Source: Acanthaster planci
Lineage: Eukaryota > Echinodermata > Asteroidea > Valvatida > Acanthasteridae
DNA length: 23,748 bases
Direction of reading: 5' to 3'
Assembly: GCF_001949145.1 (NCBI RefSeq)
Contig: NW_019091360.1
Location: 437,674-461,421, forward strand
Position numbers and translations under genes: made by a program. Positions 9,581-19,857 of the stretch are shown piece by piece (position 1 is the first letter of the stretch; each line of letters starts with the position of its first letter). The notes below the pieces were generated by a model, which saw only the letters and a list, made by a program, of their open reading frames with translations, searched no databases and was not told the DNA's origin.

Positions 9581-9883
9581 TGTAGCCTTTTGCGCTACAG
9601 ATCGCCAAACAGCGTGGCTCAGCAATTACACGCACCCGGATTAGTAATCAAATAATGTCCGTTACATGTACATGTAACTGAATGTCACTTTATTTGCTGG
9701 AAAGATGTGGCAAGCGAGCTTGGGTGGCTATGCAATAACGAAGTCTGAAGTCGGATGATAATAATTTGTGATTCAGTTATGACCAGAGGACTTAAATACA
9801 GAGATAGCGCAGAAACACAGCAGCGTGGCGTCATAGAGTAGCAGTAGTAGTTGAGTTAGACAGAAGGAAGCTGCTGTGCTGGT
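9581..9883 (+). repeat. 5' LTR copy of the BEL element (left part missing)
   Basis: It starts TGTAGCCTTTTGCGCTACAG and shares its sequence with 15517-15781 and with the inverted copy. Compared with those two, the first 210 or so bases (15305-15516) are absent. Either this LTR is truncated on its left, or the true LTR starts at TGTAGCC and the other two copies carry extra internal sequence. The first is favoured because 15305 follows a purine-rich AGGGGCCGGGA. It contains the palindrome GTTACATGTACATGTAAC (9661-9678). Confidence 0.7.
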
Positions 9884-9899
9884 GCGCTATCTCTGTATT
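9795..9899. repeat. 30-bp inverted repeat at the LTR/leader junction
   Basis: AATACAGAGATAGCGC... at 9795-9824 pairs with 9870-9899, with about three mismatches across 30 bases and a 45-base loop. The right arm looks like an inverted copy of LTR sequence just before the gag frame, overlapping the place where the primer binding site should be. Confidence 0.75.
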
Positions 9900-11160
9900 C
9901 AATTTAATTTACTGGCAGAAGTGCAAGCAGAGAAGAGAAGACAAGCACTTGAGGAGGAAGAACTGAGGTTACGACAGAAATGTCGACAAATAGCCAAAAT
10001 GGATGCGATGGAAAAAACTTTCGCCGAGACTGAGAATGGTGAAATTCAGTTGGGACCTACCAAACACTCCATCCCATATTGCCAGCCAGTGACTGGTCAC
10101 CTCACAACACCTGGTCAAGACAACAATGCCTGTGAAAAGGGGGACATTATTTCAACTTCAAACTCGCCGTCAGCCGTCATGGAAAGTACCCATGTTGGAG
10201 ACATCTTGACTCAGATGCTGAACAATAGCCAGCTGCAGCAGCAGTCCCTCGTTGAAAATCTACATCTGCCAAAGACAGAACTGATGACTTTCGATGGGGA
10301 CCCAGTTAATTATTGGGTGTTCATTAGAGCATTTGAAAATGCTGTAGACAAGGAATATGTTAACGATGCAGCCAAGCTTGCCTGTCTGCAACAGTACTGC
10401 ACTGGACCGGCAAGAAAACTCATCCAGTACTGTGTGATGAAGACACCCAGTGAAGGTTATGCTCTTGCCAGAAAGCTGCTGAAAGAAAGGTTTGGCAATG
10501 AATACGACATCGCTGAGGCCTGGGTGAACAAGATCGTTGCCAGACCAGAGATTCGAGACCGCAAGTCACTGTTTGATTTCTCAGATGAGCTGCATAATTG
10601 CCGAGAGACCCTGCTCACCATGGGCAAGCTTAACGAGCTAAACAACGACAAAGGCCTTTCTCGGATCTAGAAATTGCCATGGGACTTGCGAAGAACATGG
10701 ATAAAAAGGGTGCACTACATTAAGAATGTCGGCGAGAGGGCATCCAACATTGATGATGTAGTGAAGTTAGTAACAACCTCAGCAGAACAGGCTAACGACT
10801 CTGTGTTTGGTAAACTTGTTAGGAACACCCGAGGCCAAAGGACTAGCCGAAGCCAAAACAGAGAGCCAACTTCAATACAATGGTCGAGATTTCTCAAGCC
10901 AAGACAACCGCTGGGTCAAGTCCAAGTACAACCTACAAGCAATGGGTATGGGCACAAAAAACAGTCTGTTTTGTGGCCAAGGGCATGGGTTGTTCGGCTG
11001 CAATGCCTGGAAGGCACTGCGGGTTAACGACCGGCTGAATTTTGTGCAAAGTAAGCGGCTTTGCGTGAATTGTCTGCAGTTGGGACATCGGGCCAAAGAC
11101 TGCACCAGAAACACGGTCGGCACTGTGCCTGGATGTGGACTTAAGCACACCAAATTTTTA
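9876..11160 (+). pseudogene. BEL/Pao gag with zinc knuckles
   Basis: The open frame starts inside the leader, so the real Met is uncertain; ATG at about 10000 (MDAMEKTFAE) is a candidate. Residues 17-50 form a charged coiled coil (EKRRQALEEEELRLRQK). A gag core follows: LPKTELMTFDGDPVNYW, then YALARKLLKERFGNEYDIAE. TAG at 10668-10670 interrupts just before KLPWDLRRTWIKRV, which continues in the same frame. A frameshift near 10810 leads to the nucleocapsid part: a decayed first knuckle (FCGQGHGLFGC), the canonical CVNCLQLGHRAKDC (11062-11103), and a GCGLKHTKFLH motif. In this family gag coats the RNA genome in the particle. Confidence 0.85.
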
Positions 11161-11280
11161 CACCTACCCCATACAAGTGACGGCACGACGAAAACCACTC
11201 GACACCATCCCCTTCGTTACTCAAACAGCCGACACCTCGGCACCCATGAATACCAGTAAGAGACCACCAACGAGCACCTC

Positions 11281-11535
11281 AACAAACATGACATGCAACG
11301 CCATTGGGGCCGGCGTTGGTAAAGTAGCCCTTCCAATTATACCTGTGAAGGTGAGAGGACAGGGAGGATTTTCAGATTTCGTGGTCACGTGTGCTCTTCT
11401 TGATTCTGGATTAACGCAGAGTTTTTGCTTAGAAAGCTTGATGAGGAGACTTGGAGTACCGGGGAAGCACGACAAGATTAGGCTTACAGACTCGACAACC
11501 GTGGCGTACTCACTGACACCTTTGTTGTGAGCCTT
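11281..11535 (+). pseudogene. BEL/Pao aspartic protease (A17-like)
   Basis: The frame reads NAIGAGVGKVALPIIPVKVR and later VTCALLDSGLTQSFCLESL. DSG (Asp codon 11402-11404) is the catalytic motif; retroelement proteases usually have DSG or DTG followed by S/A-T, and here Leu follows the Gly. A frameshift near 11515 breaks the link to the next block, FVVSLEVTDINDN. The protease matures gag-pol. Confidence 0.8.
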
Positions 11536-13046
11536 GAAGTCACTGACATAAATGACAACACTGTAGTCTTGACACGTGCTGGCCAGGCCTGAGCTCCACA
11601 TCAGCTCTGATTGCCTCGTGACCCAGGAAGAGTTGAACAAGTGGCCGCATTTGAGGGACATTGTTCTGCCAGATACAGACACAAATTAGGTTAACCTTTT
11701 CATCGGACAAGACAACCCTTCAGTCATGACGTCTAAGGAAGTTCGTGAAGGCGGCCTGGAAACACCCTACGTCACGAGGACCATTTTGGGCTGGACGCTA
11801 AATGGTCCGATAGAATCTGGACCCCAGAAGCGTGAATCTTCACACTTCATTAACACTAATGTCAGTCTCCACCGTCAAGTGGAGAAATTCTGGAAGCTGG
11901 ACGATGCAGGAGGCAGCAAACCCGCTGTCTATCAGTGATGGGAAGGTCATCGCTATGTGGAGCAGTCTGTCTGTTTGGATGGCGGACACTACAGCATGGG
12001 CATTCCCTTCAAGACCAAGCCACCCTATCTGCCTGACAAGAAGGCAGTTGCAGAACACAGGCTGCGCCTTCTCACCAGGAGACTACAGAGAGACACTGAC
12101 ATGAAAGAGAAGTACATTGCAGGCATTGATATGCCAAGGGCTATGCTGAGGAAGTACCTCGACAACAATTCGACAGATCAGACGGAGCAGTCTGGTATCT
12201 TCCACATCACCCTGTGATCCATCCACGAAAACCCAGGAAGCTGAGGATTGTATTTGATTGTGCTGCAAAGTATCGAGGTGTGTCACTGAATGACAAGGAA
12301 CACCAAGGCCCTGATTTCACCAAAAGTTATTTGGAGTCCTACTTCGCTTCCGTCAAGAGACCATCGCGCTCATGGCAGACATAGAAGGGATGTTCCTCCA
12401 GGTTCGGGTGAACAAGCCTGGTCATGATGTCCTGCGTTTCCTGTGATGGGCCAATGATGACATCGCTGAAGTTCCAAAGACGTACCGAATGACCTCTCAC
12501 TTTTTCGGCGGAGTGTGGTCACCCAGTTGCGCCAACTTTGCCCTGAAGTGCACTGCACGGGACAAGCATAAGTTTGATGCTGAGACTATCAACTCCATCT
12601 ATGTGGATGACTGTCTCAAGTCTGTGGCTTCAGAAAAGGAGGCTATCAACCTTGTTAGCCAACTTTGCGAGGCACTTGTGCTTGGTAGCTTTCGTCTCAC
12701 GAAGTTCATAAGTAACTCACGTGAAATCCTGCAGACAATTCTGGAAACTGAACGAGCCAAGGGAGTCCCCTCATTTGATCTTGACCACAAGATGTTGCCT
12801 GCTGAACGTGCTTTGGGCGTTCTGTGGGACATTGAAACAGACATGTTCACCTTCGACAAACACCCGAAGGACAAACCTCTGACACGCCGTGGACTGTTGA
12901 GCACAGTCAGTTCTGTGTACCACCCTCTTCGACTTGCCAGTCCATTTGTGTTGACTGCACAGGTGTTGTTCCTGCAACTATGTAGACTAAAGATTGAATG
13001 GAACAGTCCAATGCCTGATGACATCACCGAGCAGTGGGTCCAGTAG
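11536..13046 (+). pseudogene. BEL/Pao reverse transcriptase
   Basis: The linker before RT is readable as CLVTQEELNKWPHLRDIVLP, TAG at 11687-11689, then NLFIGQDNPSVMTS and TRTILGWTLNGPI. A TGA at 11936-11938 interrupts before GGHYSMGIPFKTKPPYLP. RT follows: RIVFDCAAKYRGVSLND, motif A ADIEGMFLQVRV with its Asp at 12378-12380, TGA at 12444-12446 in the same frame, FGGVWSPSCANFALK, and motif C YVDD at 12600-12611. The connection region continues to ITEQWVQ and TAG at 13044-13046, after which the same frame goes on into RNase H. Both visible catalytic Asp motifs are intact, so death is due to stops and frameshifts, not active-site loss. A frameshift also lies near 12130. Confidence 0.87.
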
Positions 13047-13055
13047 ACAACAGAC

Positions 13056-13520
13056 TTGCTAAACCTGCAGAACTTAAGGATACCCTGCAGTATGAAGCCA
13101 TCAGGGTTTGGGGTAGTGGCTTCAGCAAAGTTACACCATTTCTCCGATGCATCAGAGAAAGGATATGGTGCAGTGATATATCTACAACTTCAAGACTTTA
13201 GTGGGCAGACACACTGTGGGCTAGTTATGTCCAAGGCCAAACTGGCTCCCTTGAAGACAACTACCATTCCGCTTTGGAGCTTTCGTCAGCTGTTATTTCG
13301 GTCAAGCTGGATGAGATGATGTGCCAACACTTGACCTTGCCTCTACAAGAGTCAGTGTATTGGAGTGATAGTATAATTGTCTTTCACTACCTCCAGAGTG
13401 AAGATGAGCGGTGCCAGATATTTGTGGCAAATCGTGTTGCTATGATACTGGAGCATTCCACCCCTTCGGAGTGGAGGTATGTAGAATCTGGAGCCAAGCC
13501 AGGATATGATGTCCCTTGAG
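13056..13520 (+). pseudogene. BEL/Pao RNase H
   Basis: LHHFSDASEKGYGAVIYLQ carries the first RNase H Asp (codon 13146-13148). After a frameshift near 13265 the second frame reads ELSSAVISVKL and VYWSDSIIVFHYLQSE, where SDS supplies a further acidic residue, and NRVAMILEHSTPSEWRYV. TGA at 13517-13519 falls after GYDVP; the same frame continues as GLTAEELIQNGRWIRGP into the integrase linker. Confidence 0.82.
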
Positions 13521-15164
13521 GCCTAACAGCAGAAGAGCTCATTCAGAATGGTCGATGGATCCGTGGTCCACAATTTTTGTGGAGCGAGGAAGTTGCCTGG
13601 CCCCCACAACCCGATTCTGACAACAAGACACTATCGAGTGAGGCAGAAGTGAAGACGGAAACTCTTGTGTACAGCAGTGAGACCAGTAAGAGTAACGCTG
13701 ACGTACTGTACACCCTCCTGAAGAAATTTACGTCATGGTTTCGCCTCAAAAGGGCAGTTTCCTGGATTTTCAGAGTGAAGGGTATTCTCTTGGGCAGAAT
13801 TCGGAAGCAAGGCATGTCTAAAATGACAGGACCTCCTACTGTCTGTGAGACCCAGGCAGCTGAGAAAGACATCGTAGGATGCCTCCAGAGAAGCAGCTTC
13901 AGTGAGGCCCTTTTGAAGACAAGTTGCTTCCGCAAGCTGTCACCCTTGACATCCAGTAATGGCACTGTTCGTGTTGGAGGTCGAATTGCCAATGCCCCTC
14001 TTGAAGACGACACCAAACACCCGTGGATACTCCCAGCACGCCACCCAGTTATACCGCTCATCGTTAGACATTATCATGTGACACCAGGACACTCCGGAGC
14101 AGAGCACACACTTGCAGAAATCCGTCAACAGTTTTGGATTGTCAAAGGCCGTGCAGCTGTCAAATCTGTCGTCCATAGGTGTATCCCATTCCGACGAAAG
14201 GAAGACTCCCCCAATGACGCAGCGCAAGGCTGACCTGCCACAGGACCGTGTTACCCCTGGACTTCCACCTTTCAGCATGGTTGGTGTGTACCTTTTCGGG
14301 CCATTCGTGGTCAAGCGAGCGAGGAGTGAATTAAAGAGATACGGCTGTCTCTTTACTTGCCTTGCAACGAGAGCCATCCATCTCGAAGTCTGTCACACAC
14401 TGGAGACTGACTCATTCATAAACGCTCTCCAGCGTTTTATCAGTCGTCGTGACAAGCCAGTGGAGGTGAGATCTGACAATGGCCCCAATTTAGTTGGAGA
14501 AGAACGAGAACTGCGACGTGCCATCGAGAGTTGGAATCAGGACAAGATTCATGAGCATCTCCAGAAAGACATCCAATGGGTCTTCAATCCGCCGCCGCTG
14601 CCTTTCACTTTGGTGGCGTGTGGGAAACGCAAAATCAGAACTGTGCATTCCGTTTTGATCAGCCTGCTTGTTCAACAGACACTCGATGATGAAGGACTCC
14701 TTACGCTCATGTGCATTGTAGAAAGCATCGTCAATGGTCGCTCTATAAGCTCTCAAATGACCCTCATGACCCAGCACCACTGACACCAAACCACCTCCTA
14801 CTTCTCCACTCAGGCCCACAATTGCCACCTGGGGAGTTTACAAAGCAGGATCTCTACAAGCGACAGTGGCGACAAGTACAGTATCTGGCCAACCTGTTCT
14901 GGCGACGGTGGCTAAGTGAATATCTGCCATCTCTGCAAGAGCGCCAGAAGTGGATAAATCCGCAACTCAACTTGCGCACTGGTGACCTTGTGTTCGTAAA
15001 GTATGAGAACCCCCCCCGTTACCAGTGGCCACTCAGGCTTGTTTCAGATACCTACCCAGGCAAAGATGGTAAAGTTCGAACAGTCCGAGTGAAGACGCAA
15101 GCGATTGTACAATCGACCTACTGACAAGCTTTGTCTCCTTGAGGGAGAAAAGACTGAGCTGTAG
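13521..15164 (+). pseudogene. BEL/Pao integrase
   Basis: After the linker (FLWSEEVAWPP), the zinc-binding part reads HYHVTPGHSGAEHTLAEIR and VHRCIPFRR, where the second Cys of the usual CxxC is Phe. The catalytic core reads PFSMVGVYLFGPF, with Tyr at 14289-14291 where the first catalytic Asp is expected, and RSDNGPNLVG with the second Asp at 14475-14477. The Glu codon (GGVWE, GAA at 14624-14626) is present but lies in another frame after a shift near 14590. The C-terminal part, [19 protein letters not shown] and [11 protein letters not shown], is typical of BEL integrases. A final shift at about 15113 leads to DKLCLLEGEKTEL and TAG at 15162-15164. Confidence 0.87.
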
Positions 15165-15304
15165 GGATTGTAATGCTGAGAGACAGTTGTTCAAAGGACA
15201 GTTCACGACACTGTAAAGAGGTTGTCTTTATCTGGATATCTTCAAATATTCTGTCGCTTTTTTGCATATTTTGTAATTACCAGTGAGGTCATTAGGGGCC
15301 GGGA
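15165..15304 (+). other. 3' untranslated end and possible polypurine tract of the BEL element
   Basis: This is non-coding and ends in AGGGGCCGGGA (15294-15304), directly before the TG that starts the long LTR copy. A G-rich tract at this place would prime plus-strand synthesis; that role is inferred from position. Confidence 0.55.
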
Positions 15305-15781
15305 TGCAGCGGCCAGAATGTCGTTCTGTATTTTGTGTGTTCGCAAATGCAATGACTTGCGTCTTGTGCTGTTTTGTTCCTAGAGGACGCTGTGTGAGCG
15401 CTCACATAATGCCGTGCTACCAGTTTATTCAGCGTTGTGCGGTGAATTTCTGAGAAAATCGTCATTCTTTTGCCGTTAATTTGCGAAAACCTTGCCAGCT
15501 CAGCAAATTTAACCAATGTAGCCTTTTGCGCTAAAGATCGTCAAACAGTGTGGCTCAGCAATGACACGCACCCGTTTTAGTAACCAAATAATGTGCGTTA
15601 CATGTACATGTAACTGAATGTCACTTTATTTGCTGGAAGGATGTGGCAAGCGAGCTTGGGTGGCTATACAATAACAAAGTCTGAAGTCGGATGATAATAA
15701 TTTGTGACTCAGTTATGACCAGAGGACTTAAATTAAATACAGAGATAGCGCAGAAACACAGCAGTGTGGCATCGTAGAGTA
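15305..15781 (+). repeat. 3' LTR copy of the BEL element
   Basis: It starts TGCAGCGGCC and matches the inverted copy at 16213-16689 along its length. From 15517 it also matches the 5' copy. It ends at about 15781, roughly 100 bases earlier than the other two, so its right end is truncated or rearranged. It contains the conserved palindrome at 15597-15614. Confidence 0.75.
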
Positions 15782-15816
15782 CCGTTAATTTGCGAAAACC
15801 TTGCCAGCTCAGCAAA
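15473..15816 (+). repeat. Exact 35-bp direct repeat, 309 bp apart
   Basis: CCGTTAATTTGCGAAAACCT and the following 15 bases at 15473-15507 recur exactly at 15782-15816. The first lies inside the LTR; the second sits where the LTR similarity stops. This explains the odd right end of the 3' LTR as a partial tandem duplication or a recombination between LTR copies. Confidence 0.85.
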
Positions 15817-16212
15817 GTGAGTAGTAATTTTTAGTCTTTAGACTCTATGTGAATGTTGTTGTAAGGTTTCCAGCGGATTGAAGTCATAAATGTAAGAGTT
15901 TGTCATTAAAATTTTTCTTTTTTACGTGATCAGGACTTTCGCTGGGCGCTGGGCACGTGCATGTATGTGTAGCTCATTTATCCGCTCCTTTTGACCAGAT
16001 TGTTATTTATTACCTTTTTGAGACAGTTCAGAGCAACAGATTTAAGTTTTGAATAGTTGTACTGGTGTATAGTAACCACGCATACATATGATTTACTTGT
16101 GAATACATCATTTAGTAGTATTTTTGTATTTATAATTTTATATAGTTGAACCACCATCACTGTCCCCTCTGTCACCATTGTCACCACAACTATTGTCACC
16201 GTCACTACCACC
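15817..16212. other. Spacer with CAC/GTC-rich low-complexity segment
   Basis: AT-rich non-coding sequence. Its right part (16149-16212) is made of CACCATC/GTCACC-like triplet repeats that border the inverted LTR copy. Confidence 0.6.
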
Positions 16213-16689
16213 ACCAGCACAGCAGCTTCCCACTGTCAAACTCAACTACTACTGCTGCTCTACGACGCCACGCTGCTGTGTTTAATTTAAGTCCTCTGAT
16301 CATAACTGAGTCACAAATTATTATCATCCGACTTCAGACGTTGTTATTGCATAGCCACCCAAGCTCGCTTGCCACATCTTTCCAGCAAATAAAGTGACAT
16401 TCAGTTACATGTACATGTAACGGACATTATTTGGTTACTAATCCAGATGCGTGTCAGTGCTGAGCCACACTGTTTGACGATCTGTAGCGCAAAAGGCTAC
16501 ATTAGTTCAAGTTGCTGAGCTGACAAGGTTTTTCGCAAATTAACGGCAAAAGAATGACGATTTTCTCAGAAATTCACCGCACAACGCTGCATAAACTGGT
16601 AGCACGGCATTATGTGAGCGCTCACACAAGACGCAAGTCATTGCATTTGCGAACAAACAAAATACAGAACGACATTAATGGCCGCTACA
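16213..16689 (-). mobile_element. Third LTR copy, inverted (solo-LTR-like)
   Basis: Read on the minus strand it starts TGTAGCGGCC at 16689 and follows the 3' LTR copy through TGTAGCCTTTTGCGC to the CTGCTGTGCTGGT block that also ends the 5' copy. Its similarity to 15305 ends almost exactly at the TG, which supports a solo LTR. About 19 bases (the AGAGATAGCGC part) are deleted between short T-runs. No BEL coding sequence adjoins it. Clear target duplications were not found. Confidence 0.75.
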
Positions 16690-16897
16690 TCCCCATTCTA
16701 CATGGAGTGGAGAGATGCAATGGAGTGTTGAACGACTCATGGTGAAGGAACCTACCTACCCCTTTCTGCATTTTTGAGAAAGGCCGCAGACAAAGCAAAC
16801 ATGCCATAGTTACGAAGTTGGGGACCTGCAGTGAAAAGAGTTTCAATTTTTCGAAAATCAGAAAAAAGTCAACCCTAACAGATTTAGTCTTCAATAG

Positions 16898-17404
16898 CCC
16901 ATCAAATGATATCAGCATATAGAGTGTTGGATTTCCTCGATGGTGAAAAAGACCCTAGAGGCAGTTCATCGCTTCGCTTTCCCCGTTGGCTCTAAATTTG
17001 TGCAGATCTAAAGGTTTCGTGTGTGCTCAAGGTGCATGTACGCCAATACATGAATAAGATTATTCTCAGACTGAAATGAATCACCGTGCACACACGCTTC
17101 AGTTTGTCTTCTGGCCACAGCTTTGTTTTATTTCCAAGACCTCTTAGAATATGGCCAGATACCTGAAGTTTTTTGGGAAAACTGGCAACTAAATTGCATT
17201 TTCATCGGGCACACCAGACACAGCCATGAAATAGGGTAATAATCTTATTCATGTATTGGCGTACATGCACCTTGAGCGCACACGAAACCTTTAGATCTGC
17301 ACAAATTTAGAGCCAACGGGGAAAGCGAAGCGATGAACTGCCACTAGGGTCTTTTTCACCATCGAGGAAATCCAACACTCTATATGCCGATATCATTTGA
17401 TGGG
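16898..17404. repeat. 167-bp inverted duplication with 173-bp spacer
   Basis: Bases 16898-17064 are the reverse complement of 17238-17404 with only about three mismatches by eye. The ends are CCCATCAAATG and CATTTGATGGG. The element has no reading frame or matching flanking duplication, so it may be a foldback-type element or a segmental inverted duplication. Confidence 0.85.
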
Positions 17405-17670
17405 CCCACCCAAAACACAGCCCCTTAGACCGTGTTAATATTCAGGGCACACCAGACCATGCTACAATTATGGCTCACCAGACCACCACACGTTTAATTA
17501 GGACGCACCAGGCCCACCGTAAATATGCCACACCAGGCAAGCAAAGTTAGGCTACACCTGGCCCACCATTGTTCAACGCTAAACATGGCACAGTAGCCCA
17601 TGTTAATGTAACACTTATAACACACCTGGCTCGCCTATAAATGCTGAATAACAATCAGGCACACCAGACC
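17205..17670 (+). repeat. Degenerate tandem array based on GGCACACCAGACC
   Basis: At least eight units begin with variants of GGCACACCAGACC (for example GGCTCACCAGACC, GACGCACCAGGCCC, GCCACACCAGGC), spaced about 25-40 bases and often followed by a TTAAT- or TAAATA-like stretch. One unit lies left of 17238, so the right arm of the inverted duplication sits inside the array. Confidence 0.7.
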
Positions 17671-18994
17671 CTAAAAAAAAGTAAAAGCCTGCAGTCATGT
17701 TTACACCAATTAATTAATAACTCTGTAGTGAAAACTCTAAACCTGAATTATTTAATTTGCAGGCACCCAATGTTTCCTCTTGGAGACTTACGGGAGGAAT
17801 GGCCCATGGTGAACATCCATTGAGCCATTCGAGTGCCTGTCACAAAACATTGAGATTACAGCCATAATGCCTCCATTGTATGCTGTAACTGGTAAAATAA
17901 CTTTTTTGGCCATTACAATAGACCATTTCTTGACTGTGTCTGTCAAAATTCCCGCCCAAAACTGCTTCAAAGTGCCAAGCTGAGTCAAATCTCTATGTAG
18001 GATACGATTCCCCCATTTGAACCGCTGAGGGGAGAAATGGTTCTTGATGAACATCCAAGAAACACAAAACCAAATATTAGCGATAATGCAAAGCACAATG
18101 CCAAAATTTCGTTCGCACAATAACATGTTACTTAACACAAGGTGGAGATGGGGCGGAGGCGGGTAAACAAAAGTTTGAAAGTTGCATTGTCTATTAAATC
18201 TTTACCCTATAAAGGCTGTGACAAAACTGACCTTAAATTACATTCCCTAAATCCATCAAGCCATGCCTCCCATTAAGAAGATGTCCCATTGGTTAAAAGT
18301 TGTCACAGAAGTTCCCTTATTGGTCTAAATTTTCAAATGTTATTGGTTTACAAATTATGCTAATCATTCAGTGGATCCTTTTTAGAATTCTTTGTTTTCT
18401 ACAAATTTTCTAAAAACATTTTAACCAAGATGCTTCCTTCCAATTCCACACATACCTGCAGATAAGGAAAGCTGGTAGAAACACTACCTAATAGTTCATG
18501 CACTACTTCTTGGTAGTTAAGCATAGGAGAGATTTCTCAGTTGTTCTTGTCCAAATTTGCAGTAAAATTGGATCAATTAGCTAGTCAGCTTCACAAAGCT
18601 TTACACATAGTATTGCTTGCAAACTGTTACAATACATACCAACTATTACGCACAGGAGAGATACACACATACGTACCACAAACCAATAACAAAGACCTTC
18701 ATGAAGATGTGCATGTATGTTTTCCACACTCTGCCTACAGCGCAAGCAGAGCTCAATGAATATTCATCACAATGTTGCCCCAAAGCAGCTGATTGGCTTC
18801 CAACAACAGTACAGGATCCCTTGTTGACACAAAATTGCTTATGGCATTTTCCTAGTTCTGGATTGGTAAACCCACTCCGGATCGCGGCAAAAACTTCTTC
18901 ACGCATAACACGTAACCACGCGAGAACCATTTTGACAAGCTGACTTTCTTTCAAGAAGTTTCTAAATAAAAATAAAGTTCATATATCAGAAGTT
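17671..18994. other. No recognised gene; two unassigned open frames
   Basis: A minus-strand frame of 116 codons (17788-18138) has one hydrophobic stretch (GIVLCIIANIWFCVSW) and no known domain. A minus-strand frame of 102 codons (18646-18954) contains KCHKQFCVNKGSC and further Cys residues, but again no family was recognised and no splice context was convincing. They could be chance frames or exons of an unknown gene. The stretch ends where the polymerase remnant begins. Confidence 0.35.
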
Positions 18995-19497
18995 TAGTGA
19001 ATTAAAAAACACTGAAAGCTTGTCCTAAGGAGTCTTTCAGTTTATTGAGGGTGCAATTTGATACGAGTGAAGAAAAAGTCAGTTTGTTATTGCAAAAAGG
19101 AGTTTATCCCTATGAATATAACAGTTTTGAGAAACTTTAAGAACCCCAATTACCACCCGTTACAAATTTTACAGGACCATAAAACAAGAAAGTAGAACTC
19201 CAAAGGACTACTTCAGAGCGAAACAAGTGTGGGAAACTATTGATAACATAATCTTGGGAGATTACCATGGCACAACTTGTATGTTGTGAGCGACGCTTTC
19301 ATTGGCGGGTGTTTGGGAAAAATTCAGATCTCCGTCAGAAAATTACGGTTTATGCCCAACACACCATACCTAACGGCCCCTTGGTTAAGCGGGGACACCC
19401 TTTTGAACTCAGATAAACATGTCTTCTTTGAAAAGGGAAACTAGGCGGCATATCGAGCATTGGCGCTGCAATTTTTTTAAAGCAAACAATACATACA

Positions 19498-19560
19498 TGT
19501 ATCTCCCCGACTACGACTCAACAAACGATTGTTTTGTTGAGTCGTAGTCGGGGAGATACA
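19498..19560. repeat. Perfect 28-bp hairpin inside the polymerase remnant
   Basis: TGTATCTCCCCGACTACGAC and eight further bases (19498-19525) pair perfectly with 19533-19560 around a 7-base loop. The left arm reads as polymerase codons (YLPDYDSTN); the right arm does not, and NNLYG follows directly. So the right arm looks like an inverted copy of coding sequence. Confidence 0.9.
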
Positions 19561-19857
19561 ACAATTTGTACGGGATGGCGATGAGTCGGCCATTACCAGT
19601 TGGTGATTCTGCGTAGATAACACCGAACAAGTTACATCTGAATGCATCGAATCGCTGTCTCCAACGCGCGACGTGGAGTACATGCTAGAAGTTGTTAGAC
19701 TACCCATAAGAACTTCACGTCTTTCAGAACAATCATCCCCTAGCTCCACAAACCATTGTCATTATATAGCGCTGGCCTGGTTTTCAAAGTATGGAGACAG
19801 AACTGTCGTCAAAGTACCACCCCAAAAATACTGGCACTTTGTATCCAAAATACAAGT

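Larger units (their letters stand above)
9581..15781 (+). mobile_element. Nearly full-length, inactive BEL/Pao LTR retrotransposon
   Basis: LTR-type repeats at 9581-9883 and 15305-15781 enclose gag, protease, reverse transcriptase, RNase H and integrase in BEL/Pao order on the plus strand. In their shared part (9581 and 15517 onward, about 260 bp) I count about 15 substitutions and one 5-base indel by eye, so the insertion is not recent. At least six in-frame stops are seen in the coding part (10668, 11687, 11936, 12444, 13044, 13517), along with several frameshifts. The coding parts are annotated separately. Confidence 0.88.

Noticed and set aside
11221-11682. 153-codon minus-strand frame
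   Set aside because: Antisense to the BEL protease and linker region.
12599-13027. 142-codon minus-strand frame
   Set aside because: Antisense to the BEL reverse transcriptase.
13543-14061. 172-codon minus-strand frame, the longest on that strand
   Set aside because: Antisense to the BEL integrase linker and zinc-binding part; no domain of its own.
19477-19749. 90-codon minus-strand frame
   Set aside because: Antisense to the polymerase remnant and spans the perfect hairpin.
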